A stretch of DNA of 64,000 nt from DASWIG01 sp965371445 (GTDB taxonomy: Bacteria; Acidobacteriota; Thermoanaerobaculia; Multivoradales; J023), in assembly GCA_965371445.1 (NCBI GenBank), contig CBDUYN010000015.1, positions 35,109 through 99,108 of the forward strand, in the 5' to 3' direction. The notes beneath the pieces were generated by a model. It was not told where the DNA came from. It worked only from the letters and a program-made list of their open reading frames with translations, and ran no database searches. A program made the translations under genes and the position numbers. The first letter of the stretch is position 1. The number at the start of each line of letters is the position of its first letter. Shown here piece by piece: positions 57,438-64,000 of the stretch.

Positions 57438-59846
57438 TCAGTGTCCTTTGAATTCGGCGAGGCGCTCGCCGGCCTGACGGGTCCGGCGGGCGTCTTCGCC
57501 AAGGGTGGAGAGCAACGTCTCGTAGCCCTCGCGCAGGAGCGGCCCGGCCTCGTCGCGGCGCCCGAGGCCGGCGAGGCAGGCGCCGAGGACGCTTTTCGCC
57601 TCGGCGATCCGGTCCTCTCGCCGAAGCGTGTCGAGGGCTTGCCGTGTCAGCCGTTCGCAGGCGTCAAACTCGTCGATCTCCGCCAGCAGCAGGGCCTTGT
57701 TCTTCAGGAGAAACGGGTCCTCACCGACGATCGAGATCGCCTCGTCGAAGAGGTCGCGGGCCTCGTCATGTCCGCCGAGGGAGGTGAGCAGCACCGCCAG
57801 GTTGTTGAGGCTCGACACCAGCCGGGGATGGCTGTCGCCGTAGACCTTGCGCCGAATCCGCAAGGAGTCCCGATAGAGCGGCAGCGCTTCGTCGGGACGG
57901 TCCAGGTGATCGACGAGGAGGACCGCCAGGTTGTTGAGCGTCGTGGCCAGGCCCGGGTCGTCGGGTCCCTCGATGTCCTGGCGGATACGGATGGATCTCC
58001 TGTAAAGCGGCTCGGCCTCTTGCGGCATGCCCTTTTCCTTCAGGATGCCGCCCAGAGTGTTGAGGGTGGTGGCGGTGTCGACGTCGCCGTCGCCGAAGAG
58101 CGCCTCCTGCATCGTCAGGGCCTCCCGCGCAAGGGCTTCGGCCTCGTCCAGCCGTCCAAGCTTGCGCACGAGCGAGCTGTAGTTGTTGAGGCCCCTGGCC
58201 AGGTCGGGGTGGGTGCCGGAGAACGCTTCGCGCTGGATGGTGATCGCTTCGCTCATCAAGGCCTCGGCCTTCTCCAGGTCTTTGTCGCTCCGCTCCAGCC
58301 CGGCCAGGTTGTGCAGGCTTTCCGCCCGGTCGGGATCGTCGGCCGCGAGGTGAGCGCGGCGCAGGGCCAGGGCCTCTTCGAGCGCCGGACGTGCTTTTTC
58401 GGTGAAGCCCAGGCTGTGGTAGATCACGCCAATGGCGTCGAGGAGCTCGGCGCGGATCTCGGGCTCGTCCAGGAGGTCGTTCTCGAGATCGACCACCGCG
58501 CCGTCCAGGGCCTCGCGGACGGTGGGTTCGTCGCCCTTGGCGCGGCGTGGATCGGTGGTCCTCAGGACCTCCACGAGCAGTCTTTTGACCTCCTGGGTAC
58601 GGTCACGTTCGCGTCGGAGCTTCGCGTTCTGGAACCACGTCGAGACGGCGAAAAGCAAGACAACGACCACCATCAGGGCCGCAGTGCCAAAGCCCCAAGG
58701 GTGACGGCGAACGAGCTTGCTAGCCCGGTAGCCGAAGGAGTCTCCCCGGGCGAAGACCGGCAGGCCCTCGAGATGACGGCTCAGGTCTTCCGACAGCTGC
58801 GCCACCGACGAGAAGCGGCGCTCCGGCTCCTTGCGCAACGCCTTCAGGACGATCTTGTCGAGGTCGCCGCGAAGCTGCCGGCGGAGGCGTCGTGAGCCGA
58901 CGGCGGCGCTCGGCGGCGGCGGCGTCTGGTCGCAGATGATGCGTGCGACCTCGCGGGGATCGTTGGTCTCGAAAGGGTGGGCATGGCACCCGGTAAGGAG
59001 CTTGTAGAGGACGACGCCTAAGGAATAGACGTCGGAGGTCGTGTCGACGTGCGTGCCGCGGACCTGCTCCGGGCTCGCATAGCGTTGGGTCATGGGCCTA
59101 CGTTCGCCGGTCATGGTGGCGGCGACAAGAGGATCGTCGCGTAGCAGCTTGGCAACGCCGAAGTCGAGGAGCTTGACCTCCTCCGCGGTGGTCACGAGGA
59201 CGTTTTCCGGCTTCAGGTCGCAGTGGACGACGAGGTTGCGGTGGGCGAAGGCGACGGCGTCGCAGAGGCCGCGGAAAAGCCGCAAGCGCTCGGGAACCGG
59301 GAGCTGGCGCTCCTCGCAGTATTCGTCGATGGGCTGACCCTCGACGAGCTCCATGACGAGGTAGGGGAGCCCGTCGAAAGTCGCACCGGCGTCAAGGAGC
59401 CGGACCACGTTGGCGTGCTTCAGGTCCGCGAGGATCTGGCGCTCGGCATGGAAGCGGCGCAGGATCTCGTCGGTCTCCAGGCTGCTGCGCAGGAGCTTGA
59501 CGGCGACGTGGTCTCGGAGCACACCGTCGACTCGCTCAGCGAGGAAGACCTTGCCCATGCCGCCGCTGCCGATGCGGCGCAGCAGGCGGTAGGGGCCGGC
59601 CCGCCGTCCGACGTCGGGATCTTCGTCCGGCGGCGTGCTACGGACGGAGGCGTAGGGACGGCTGAGGAAGCCGCTGTCCTCGTTTTCGCCTCGCTCCTCG
59701 TCCGCGACGAGCCCCTCGACCTCGCGCAGCAGGCCCGTGTCGTCACCACAGGCTTCCGCGAGGAAGGACCGGCGCTCCGGCGCGGGCAACTCTAGCGCGT
59801 CGTTGAAGAGCTCTGAAACCCGTTCCCAACGTTCCTCCGGAGTCAA
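57438..59846 (-). CDS. Transmembrane Ser/Thr protein kinase with TPR region
   Basis: 802 residues from a TTG with GGAGG upstream; the usual family start is at LTPEERWERVSELFNDALEL. The kinase domain (~85-355) has IGSGGMGKVFLAERV, VAVKLLRS, VHCDLKPENVL (HCD in place of HRD), LLDFGVAKLL and RYASPEQVRG. A membrane segment (FGTAALMVVVVLLFAVSTWF) is followed by TPR repeats of the TPR_12 type (LNNYSSLVRKLGRLDEAEAL, LNNLAVLLTSLGGHDEARDL). This is the common acidobacterial and planctomycetal kinase-TPR receptor. The sigma factor gene lies 22 bases upstream and is probably co-transcribed. Confidence 0.9.
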   Translation of the reverse strand: MTPEERWERVSELFNDALELPAPERRSFLAEACGDDTGLLREVEGLVADEERGENEDSGFLSRPYASVRSTPPDEDPDVGRRAGPYRLLRRIGSGGMGKVFLAERVDGVLRDHVAVKLLRSSLETDEILRRFHAERQILADLKHANVVRLLDAGATFDGLPYLVMELVEGQPIDEYCEERQLPVPERLRLFRGLCDAVAFAHRNLVVHCDLKPENVLVTTAEEVKLLDFGVAKLLRDDPLVAATMTGERRPMTQRYASPEQVRGTHVDTTSDVYSLGVVLYKLLTGCHAHPFETNDPREVARIICDQTPPPPSAAVGSRRLRRQLRGDLDKIVLKALRKEPERRFSSVAQLSEDLSRHLEGLPVFARGDSFGYRASKLVRRHPWGFGTAALMVVVVLLFAVSTWFQNAKLRRERDRTQEVKRLLVEVLRTTDPRRAKGDEPTVREALDGAVVDLENDLLDEPEIRAELLDAIGVIYHSLGFTEKARPALEEALALRRAHLAADDPDRAESLHNLAGLERSDKDLEKAEALMSEAITIQREAFSGTHPDLARGLNNYSSLVRKLGRLDEAEALAREALTMQEALFGDGDVDTATTLNTLGGILKEKGMPQEAEPLYRRSIRIRQDIEGPDDPGLATTLNNLAVLLVDHLDRPDEALPLYRDSLRIRRKVYGDSHPRLVSSLNNLAVLLTSLGGHDEARDLFDEAISIVGEDPFLLKNKALLLAEIDEFDACERLTRQALDTLRREDRIAEAKSVLGACLAGLGRRDEAGPLLREGYETLLSTLGEDARRTRQAGERLAEFKGH

Positions 59847-59868
59847 AGGCGTACCTCCTCCAGGGGCT

Positions 59869-60450
59869 CTACGGGACCGGAGTGGCCGGCTCCGCACGGA
59901 TTTCCCGGCGCAGCCAGGCCTTGGCCGCCTTGAGGTCTCTTCGTACCGTGGCCGGGGCGATGTCGAGGATCTCGCCGATCTCCTCGTCCGTCAGGTTGCC
60001 GAAATACCGCAGCTCGATGGCACGAGCCTGCCGCGGGTTGAGCTTGGAGAGGCTGAGGAGAGCGTCGTCGAGATCGATCAGCTCCTGGTCGCGGGTCTCG
60101 ACCAGGTCGTGAAGCTCGTCGAGGGGCAAAGGCTTGACGCCTTCGCCCCGCTTCTTTCTCCGGCGTCTGCGGGCATGGTCGACCAGGATTCGCCTCATGA
60201 GCGTCGCGGCGGTGCCGATGAAGTGAGCGCGGTTTTTCCAGTCGACGCTGTCCCGCTCGAGGAGGCGTATGCACAACTCGTCGATTAGCTCCGTGGGCTG
60301 GAGGGAATGCTCGGGGCGCTCGCCGGCCATGTAGCCCCGGGCGAGGCGGTGCAGCTCGTCCTCCACGAGAGGGAGGAGCCGACCGAGCGCAGTCTCGTCG
60401 CCGCCGCTCCAGGCCAGCAGAAGTCGGGTGACTTCGCTCTTGGTGTCCAT
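59869..60450 (-). CDS. ECF sigma factor paired with the kinase
   Basis: 193 residues. Motifs are LLLAWSGGDETALGRLLPLV, LVDHARRRRRKKRG and LNPRQARAIELRYFGNLTDE followed by IGEILDIAPATVRRDLKAAK. This is the ECF subgroup found next to Ser/Thr kinases in Acidobacteriota and Planctomycetota, whose activity is thought to be set by phosphorylation and not by an anti-sigma. The start has no strong ribosome site. The intergenic region to 60672 on the other side shows nothing else. Confidence 0.85.
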   Translation of the reverse strand: MDTKSEVTRLLLAWSGGDETALGRLLPLVEDELHRLARGYMAGERPEHSLQPTELIDELCIRLLERDSVDWKNRAHFIGTAATLMRRILVDHARRRRRKKRGEGVKPLPLDELHDLVETRDQELIDLDDALLSLSKLNPRQARAIELRYFGNLTDEEIGEILDIAPATVRRDLKAAKAWLRREIRAEPATPVP

Positions 60451-60672
60451 CGATCCCCAGTCTAGCCCATTGGGACGTCCGGCTCGCGGAACGCTCGGTC
60501 TCCGTCAGGACTTCACCGAGGCTCGGCCTCGGACTGACTCGTCTCTCCAGACTCTGGGCGGCAGCTTGACACTTCCCTTGCCGGGAAGGCCCGCTTTTGT
60601 GGCCTTTATCGAGAATCGATGTCAGAATGGATGCCGTTAAGGTCATCATTTCAGTCATCCAGGAGATACACC

Positions 60673-60948
60673 ATGCCACAGACCAGAGCCCGAACCACGG
60701 TCGTGATTCCCCCCGATCTGCTAGAAGCTGTCGATCGGGCGGTCTCAGAGGGTCTTGCCAGGAGCCGCAAGGAATTCCTGGCTCTCGCCCTGCGCAATCA
60801 GCTCGCGCAATGCCGCCGCGCGACGATCGACGCGGCCTTTGCCGGCATGGCCGACGACCCCGACTACCAACGCGAAGCGGTGGAGGTCACTCGCGCCTTC
60901 GAGACCGCGGATGCCGAAGCCCCAGGCATCGCTGAGGGGCATTCTTGA
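60673..60948 (+). CDS. MazE/CopG-type antitoxin
   Basis: 91 residues with AGGAGA ahead of the ATG. TTVVIPPDLLEAVDRAVSEG then LARSRKEFLALALRNQL is a ribbon-helix-helix DNA-binding fold; the rest (QREAVEVTRAFETADAEAPG) is the toxin-binding tail. It overlaps the mazF-like gene by 4 bases. It can still repress its promoter even though the toxin gene is broken. Confidence 0.8.
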   Translation: MPQTRARTTVVIPPDLLEAVDRAVSEGLARSRKEFLALALRNQLAQCRRATIDAAFAGMADDPDYQREAVEVTRAFETADAEAPGIAEGHS

Positions 60949-61302
60949 GACGCGGTGACGTCTTCACGGCGAGACTCGATCCAGTGGAGGGCTCCGAGCA
61001 GGCGGGAGCTCGTCCTGTAGTCGTGGTCAGTCGGGACGCGATCAACGCGGCGAGTCCGGTGGTCGTCATCGTGCCGTGTACGACTTACCAGGAGGGGAAG
61101 CGGATCTATCCGAGCCAGGTGCTCTTGCGAGGCGGCGAAGGCGGCTTGAAAGCCGACTCCGTCGCCCTGGGTGAGCAGGTGCGCGCCGTCGCCAAGAGCC
61201 GGCTACGCAACCCGTTGGGGCACACTCTCCCCCGTCGTCCTGGAGAGGATCGATCTGGCGCTCTTGATCACCCTCGATCTTCCGGGCCAGGAGGGATTCT
61301 AA
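60945..61302 (+). pseudogene. mazF: MazF-family toxin with a frameshift
   Basis: From a TTG: RRGDVFTARLDPVEGSEQAG, ARPVVVVSRDAIN, VVVIVPCTT and SVALGEQVRAVAKSRL are the MazF endoribonuclease core. After NPLG the frame fails in a run of four G at about 61217-61220; deleting one G restores LGTLSPVVLERIDLALLITL and a stop at 61302, the normal length. As given, translation runs on to 61775 with unrelated sequence. It may be inactive, or the G-run may be a sequencing error. Confidence 0.8.
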
Positions 61303-61445
61303 GCCTCACCGGCCAGCGTCCGCCCGCTTCGGGGTCACGAGGTGGCAAGCCACCTCACTCCGAGGATGGAGGTACAAGGTGTCTGAACACCAAAGCCCAG
61401 GGCAAGCGCAGCGCAGCCCTGGATAGGCGAGGCCCCGAATCTTCG

Positions 61446-61500
61446 GCCCTGAAAGGGCTGGACAAAGGGGGAGCGGGGAGATGTGAAGCCCTTTCAGGGC
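61446..61500. repeat. Perfect 14-bp inverted repeat
   Basis: GCCCTGAAAGGGCT at 61446-61459 and AGCCCTTTCAGGGC at 61487-61500, separated by 27 bases. It lies in a 280-base gap between the mazF remnant and the integrase fragment, otherwise without any gene I can see. Confidence 0.75.
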
Positions 61501-61546
61501 TTGGGGATGGGGAGGGCCGGCCTGACGGACTCGGCATAATCCGACA

Positions 61547-61584
61547 GTCTTCTCCCCTGGCCTGGAGGCCAGGGAGGAGAAGAC
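61547..61584. repeat. Strong hairpin just before the integrase fragment
   Basis: GTCTTCTCC...CCTGGCCT pairs with AGGCCAGG...GGAGAAGAC across almost no loop, with a two-base bulge. It ends directly at the ATG at 61585 and contains the would-be ribosome site GGAGGAG, so it could block translation or be an end of a mobile element. Confidence 0.65.
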
Positions 61585-62034
61585 ATGACGAACCAGTTCT
61601 TCAGCACCCCAGCGGCGCTGGCGCGTCTGCACGCCGGGCCGTTGGGTCCCCACATGGACCTCTTCGCGAGTCTGCTCTCGAAGAGAGGCTACGCCCAGAG
61701 AACCATCCGGAGGCAGCTGCAGGCCGTCGCCGGCCTCAGCCGTTGGCTCGAGGAGCAGGGCTTGCGGGTCGATGATCTGGACGAGGAGAGCCTCTCCGGA
61801 TTCGAGGAGCAAGCCCCGAAAAGCGGTGACGCCTTCCGCAGGCTCCGGGCCGTGTACCCGATCCTGCTCGAGGATCTCCGGGAGATCGGAGTGGTCGAGA
61901 AATCCGAGCCATCGCCCCCCGACAGTGCTCTCGACTGCGCGCTCCATGATTTCTCTCAGTACCTGGCTCATCAACGCCGGCTCGGCGAGGCCCCCGAGCT
62001 GACTTCGAGCCGTCCCAGCTCCGAGCCGCCCTGA
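61585..62034 (+). pseudogene. Tyrosine recombinase, N-terminal fragment
   Basis: 149 residues: FFSTPAALARLHAGPLGPHM, YAQRTIRRQLQAVAGLSRWL and EEQGLRVDDLDEESLSGFEE match the SAM-like N-terminal DNA-binding domain of integrases in multi-integrase elements. The catalytic domain with Arg-His-Tyr is absent; sequence after residue ~115 is unlike any integrase. It is therefore a remnant of a lost mobile element. Confidence 0.7.
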
Positions 62035-62225
62035 GCTCCGGGCAACCCAACCGTCGACGGCGGTGCGAGCTGGTCGACGATGGCTCGATCTGTCCGCGGT
62101 AGGGCAAGCTCCGCCTGCCGTCTTCGTCTGTGCTAGACTGAACCAGCAAGAGGAAGGACTTGGGGACTCGCAGCAAGAGCCCCCGACGACTTCGAAGGAA
62201 ACAAGAAAGCACGACTGGAGACGTC

Positions 62226-62432
62226 ATGAGCGCAGCCGTCTACGAGATCTTCGACCAGATCAAGCAGCTTGACGACGACGACCGGAGCCTCCTCGACAGG
62301 CTTCTGGAGAGCTACAAGACGACGCGAGACGTCGAGCCCTCCGAGGCCCTTCAGACCATGCTCGCCACGGAAGCCGTCCTGCGCCGAGATTGGAGCAGCC
62401 CGGAAGAGGACGAGGCGTGGGCGGATTTGTAA
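62226..62432 (+). CDS. Small antitoxin-like protein
   Basis: 68 residues: VYEIFDQIKQLDDDDRSLLD and RLLESYKTTRDVEPSEALQT. It has the size and acidic helical nature of addiction-module antitoxins. Its end overlaps by 16 bases the remnant of a PemK-like toxin, which supports the role. Without an intact toxin it is probably an orphan. Confidence 0.55.
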   Translation: MSAAVYEIFDQIKQLDDDDRSLLDRLLESYKTTRDVEPSEALQTMLATEAVLRRDWSSPEEDEAWADL

Positions 62433-62475
62433 AGGGTGACGTCCTCGTAGCCCCCTTCCCCTTCGCGGAGAGAAG
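62417..62475 (+). pseudogene. PemK/MazF-type toxin, first 19 codons only
   Basis: GTG start, then GGFVKGDVLVAPFPFAER, the typical first strand of PemK-like toxins. The similarity ends where the next antitoxin gene begins, so the rest has been deleted. Confidence 0.6.
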
Positions 62476-62477
62476 CC

Positions 62478-62774
62478 ATGGCCACAGCGGTGATGAAAGA
62501 TCTGACCAGGATGATCGAGGAGCTCTCCCCGGCTCGACAGGGCGAGGTCCGGGACTTTATCGAACGCTTGCTGAAGAAATCGAGGCGACAGACGTCGGCG
62601 CAGCTCCGTCCGCGCGAGGACGCGGCGCCCTTGTCCGAGGCGAACCGCCGTATGCTCGGCCTGCTGGAGAGATGGAAGTCGGAGCCAATTTCGCGGGAAG
62701 AGCCCCTCGACGATTTTGAGGAGTTTCAGCGTCAGCATCCCCTGCGGTTCTCTCGGCTGGACGAAGGGCCATGA
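62478..62774 (+). CDS. VapB-like or DUF2281-type antitoxin
   Basis: 98 residues: MKDLTRMIEELSPARQGEVR, FIERLLKKSRRQ, then a charged tail. The helix LSPARQGEVRDFIERLL is typical of DUF2281-type antitoxins. Its stop overlaps the ATG of a VapC remnant by 4 bases, as in VapBC operons. Confidence 0.65.
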   Translation: MATAVMKDLTRMIEELSPARQGEVRDFIERLLKKSRRQTSAQLRPREDAAPLSEANRRMLGLLERWKSEPISREEPLDDFEEFQRQHPLRFSRLDEGP

Positions 62775-63019
62775 GCCGTCTTCTCCTCGACTAACACCAT
62801 CACCTATCTCCTCCAGGAAAGACCCTCTGTCGTCTCCCAATTCACGGCAGCTCTGCAGGCGGACGCCACCTTCTTTTCAGCCGACGTGGTCGACCACGAG
62901 ATCCGGCGCTATTTGCTCGTCAAAGGTGCGTCGCGGCAGCTGCAGCGTTACGAAGAACTGATTCGCGATTGGGTCCCGGTGAGCCTTTCCCGCGACGACT
63001 GGTACTCCGCGGCGCGGCC
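62771..63019 (+). pseudogene. vapC: VapC-type PIN-domain toxin, frameshifted and truncated
   Basis: MSRLLLD is followed by a stop, but adding one base gives LLLDTNTITYLLQERPSVVS with the first PIN-domain Asp. The frame then reads ADVVDHEIRRYLLVKGASRQ and RYEELIRDWVPVSL and ends at SAARPF near 63019 without the later acidic residues. It cannot make an active ribonuclease. Confidence 0.75.
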
Positions 63020-63032
63020 CTTTGATCACGGG

Positions 63033-63428
63033 TCAGACGGTGCTGCTGTCGTCAAACGTCATCGTCATGGTGCGGAGGTCGATCACCGCTCCTGTCCGTT
63101 TCAGGAAATTCATCCCGAGAACGCCGTTGATCTCAAAGCCGTAGTCCATACCGCCGATCTCAAGATCAAAGTCGTCGATACCGGTGTCCCGGACCCGAAG
63201 AGAGCTCACCGTCCGAGTGAAGACGGTTTCCGTTCCGCCAACACCACGAAGAGTCCTGATGCGGTCGTCGGCAGCCGGCTGTATCCCGACTTCGGCGGCA
63301 TGGTCCGCCGAGAGAACGGTCGTCGCGGACCCTGTGTCGACGAGAATCCAGGGGACGTCGATCTCTTGAGTCCCGTAGCAAAGGGTCACGGTCGTAAAAG
63401 GAAGATCATGTCGCGACGCTAGCCGCAT
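63033..63428 (-). CDS. Retropepsin-like aspartic protease-fold protein
   Basis: 131 residues. The active-site motif is WILVDTGSATTVLSADHAAE, and the second hallmark is INGVLGMNFLKRTGAVIDL. This is the single-domain form that dimerises to give two catalytic Asp. Starting at MRLASRHDLPF is preferred over a TTG 14 codons earlier. No signal peptide is present, so it acts in the cytoplasm. It overlaps the upstream gene by 23 bases, so the pair is coupled. Confidence 0.8.
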   Translation of the reverse strand: MRLASRHDLPFTTVTLCYGTQEIDVPWILVDTGSATTVLSADHAAEVGIQPAADDRIRTLRGVGGTETVFTRTVSSLRVRDTGIDDFDLEIGGMDYGFEINGVLGMNFLKRTGAVIDLRTMTMTFDDSSTV

Positions 63429-63687
63429 GGACGCCCCGGATGCCGAGCCATCTCCGTTCTTCAATGTCAAGCTCCTCGCGGCTGGTGTGGACGAAGTAGA
63501 GCTCGCGGGCCGGGAATTCCCGGTGCAGGTTGCGGTAGCGGTCCATGGCTGCTTTGCCGTCCGGGCAGCGCTCGAGGACTGCCAGGCGATCCAGATGGCG
63601 ACAGTTGTCCTCCGTGGTATGGGCCTCGAGGGCCTCGACGACCAGCCATTGGTCGGGATGGGTCGCTCGGATTTCTGGCCAACGCAT
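63406..63687 (-). CDS. Small protein coupled to the retropepsin-like gene
   Basis: 93 residues: MRWPEIRATHPDQWLVVEAL, then RLAVLERCPDGKAAMDRYRN and REFPARELYFVHTSREELDI. Small proteins of this kind often precede retropepsin-like genes, but their function is not known to me. ATG at 63687 has AAGGAG nine bases upstream; a GTG three codons earlier does not. Confidence 0.65.
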   Translation of the reverse strand: MRWPEIRATHPDQWLVVEALEAHTTEDNCRHLDRLAVLERCPDGKAAMDRYRNLHREFPARELYFVHTSREELDIEERRWLGIRGVHAASVAT

Positions 63688-63798
63688 CGTCTTCACTCTC
63701 CTTCGTCCGGCATCCTACCATGACCGGTGGCAGAGGGCTTCGTCGGACGACAAGACGAGGACGCGCCGGATGGCCACTCCCCATGCCATAATCCCCCC

Positions 63799-64000
63799 AT
63801 GCCTCCCCGAGTCGACCTTTCCCGCCTCCCCAGAACCGACGAGTACTTCGTCGGACGCCACGAAGAGCTCGCCCTCCTCGAAGAAGCCTGGACGACCGGC
63901 AAGAACGTCCTCTCCGTCGTCGCCTGGGGCGGCGTCGGCAAGACCGCCCTGGTCCAGCACTGGCTCGGACGCCTCGCCGAGCGTCACTACGACGGCGCCC
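63799..64000 (+). CDS. STAND-type ATPase, N-terminal part (runs off window)
   Basis: 67 residues are visible. After a short lead (LPRTDEYFVGRHEELALLEE) comes a P-loop, VVAWGGVGKTALVQHWLGRL, in the style of NB-ARC/NACHT STAND ATPases. The ATG lies eight bases after CATAAT at 63785-63790, with no ribosome site, so the message may be leaderless. Sensor and effector parts lie beyond the window. It stands next to the toxin-antitoxin graveyard. Confidence 0.8.
   Translation, partial: MPPRVDLSRLPRTDEYFVGRHEELALLEEAWTTGKNVLSVVAWGGVGKTALVQHWLGRLAERHYDGA

Noticed and set aside
61303..61775. Extended C-terminus of the mazF frame
   Set aside because: After the G run the frame loses MazF similarity and becomes Pro/Gly/Arg-rich; the true end lies in the shifted frame at 61302.
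62390..62719. 109-residue frame as a gene
   Set aside because: Only its first part after the GTG at 62417 is PemK-like; the remainder overlaps the next antitoxin in another frame.
1..64000. tRNA, rRNA, riboswitch or CRISPR loci
   Set aside because: Reading both strands I found no cloverleaf, conserved rRNA block, known riboswitch core or spacer array. A covariance-model scan (Infernal/tRNAscan-SE) would be the proper test.

Overview
This is a gene-dense, high-GC bacterial chromosome segment with no rRNA or tRNA genes. The gene families suggest Acidobacteriota, perhaps a Thermoanaerobaculia- or Holophagae-like lineage. The supporting signs are ECF-sigma/Ser-Thr kinase pairs, kinase-TPR receptors, a sulfatase-TPR fusion, a VWFA-like TPR protein, DUF11 and CARDB secreted proteins, a CHAT-TPR protein and a BTAD regulator. 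The assignment is inference, because no marker gene in the window settles it.

Layout. 0-3 kb: the end of lgt, a secreted protein, and an ECF sigma/membrane protein/TonB-like operon. 3.2-8.5 kb: a plus-strand run of rpoZ, coaBC, family-4 uracil-DNA glycosylase, BTAD regulator and two glycosyltransferases. 8.5-15.4 kb: an accessory island between a broken hemE copy and an intact hemE, both on the minus strand. The island holds a two-domain TIR-like protein, an nSTAND1 NTPase with a membrane C-terminus, a small winged-helix-like protein and a free-standing membrane paralogue of the NTPase C-terminus. 15.5-26.5 kb: an exonuclease/endonuclease/phosphatase-family protein; an operon of rocD-like aminotransferase, EhpF-like adenylating enzyme and aldehyde dehydrogenase; a two-component system; a HemN-like radical SAM enzyme with a beta-propeller protein; and an iron alcohol dehydrogenase. 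26.6-41 kb: a lytic transglycosylase-like lipoprotein, a frameshifted CocE/NonD hydrolase, a kinase-TPR receptor, a sulfatase-like TPR protein, a GT8-like/GT4 fusion, another GT4 and a VWFA-like TPR protein.

41-56 kb: a BrnT/BrnA-type toxin-antitoxin pair, then a lower-GC block of large secreted repeat proteins. One carries both M23 and amidase-2 domains. Another is a DUF11 protein sharing its leader and N-terminus with its downstream neighbour. This block ends in a CHAT-TPR protein with two co-oriented upstream genes. 56-60.5 kb: a secreted PPC-like protein and an ECF sigma/kinase-TPR pair. 60.6-63 kb: a graveyard of toxin-antitoxin and integrase remnants with strong inverted repeats. 63-64 kb: a retropepsin-like protease pair and the start of a second STAND ATPase that runs off the window.

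The most interesting candidate is the 9.5-14.3 kb island. The membrane domain of its NTPase recurs as a separate two-cistron unit with its own promoter. The module centred on ALGFxVLDF occurs three times across the two proteins. The hemE arrangement looks like single-crossover capture of a circular element. Together these read as a possible TIR/STAND/membrane-effector defence or stress system.
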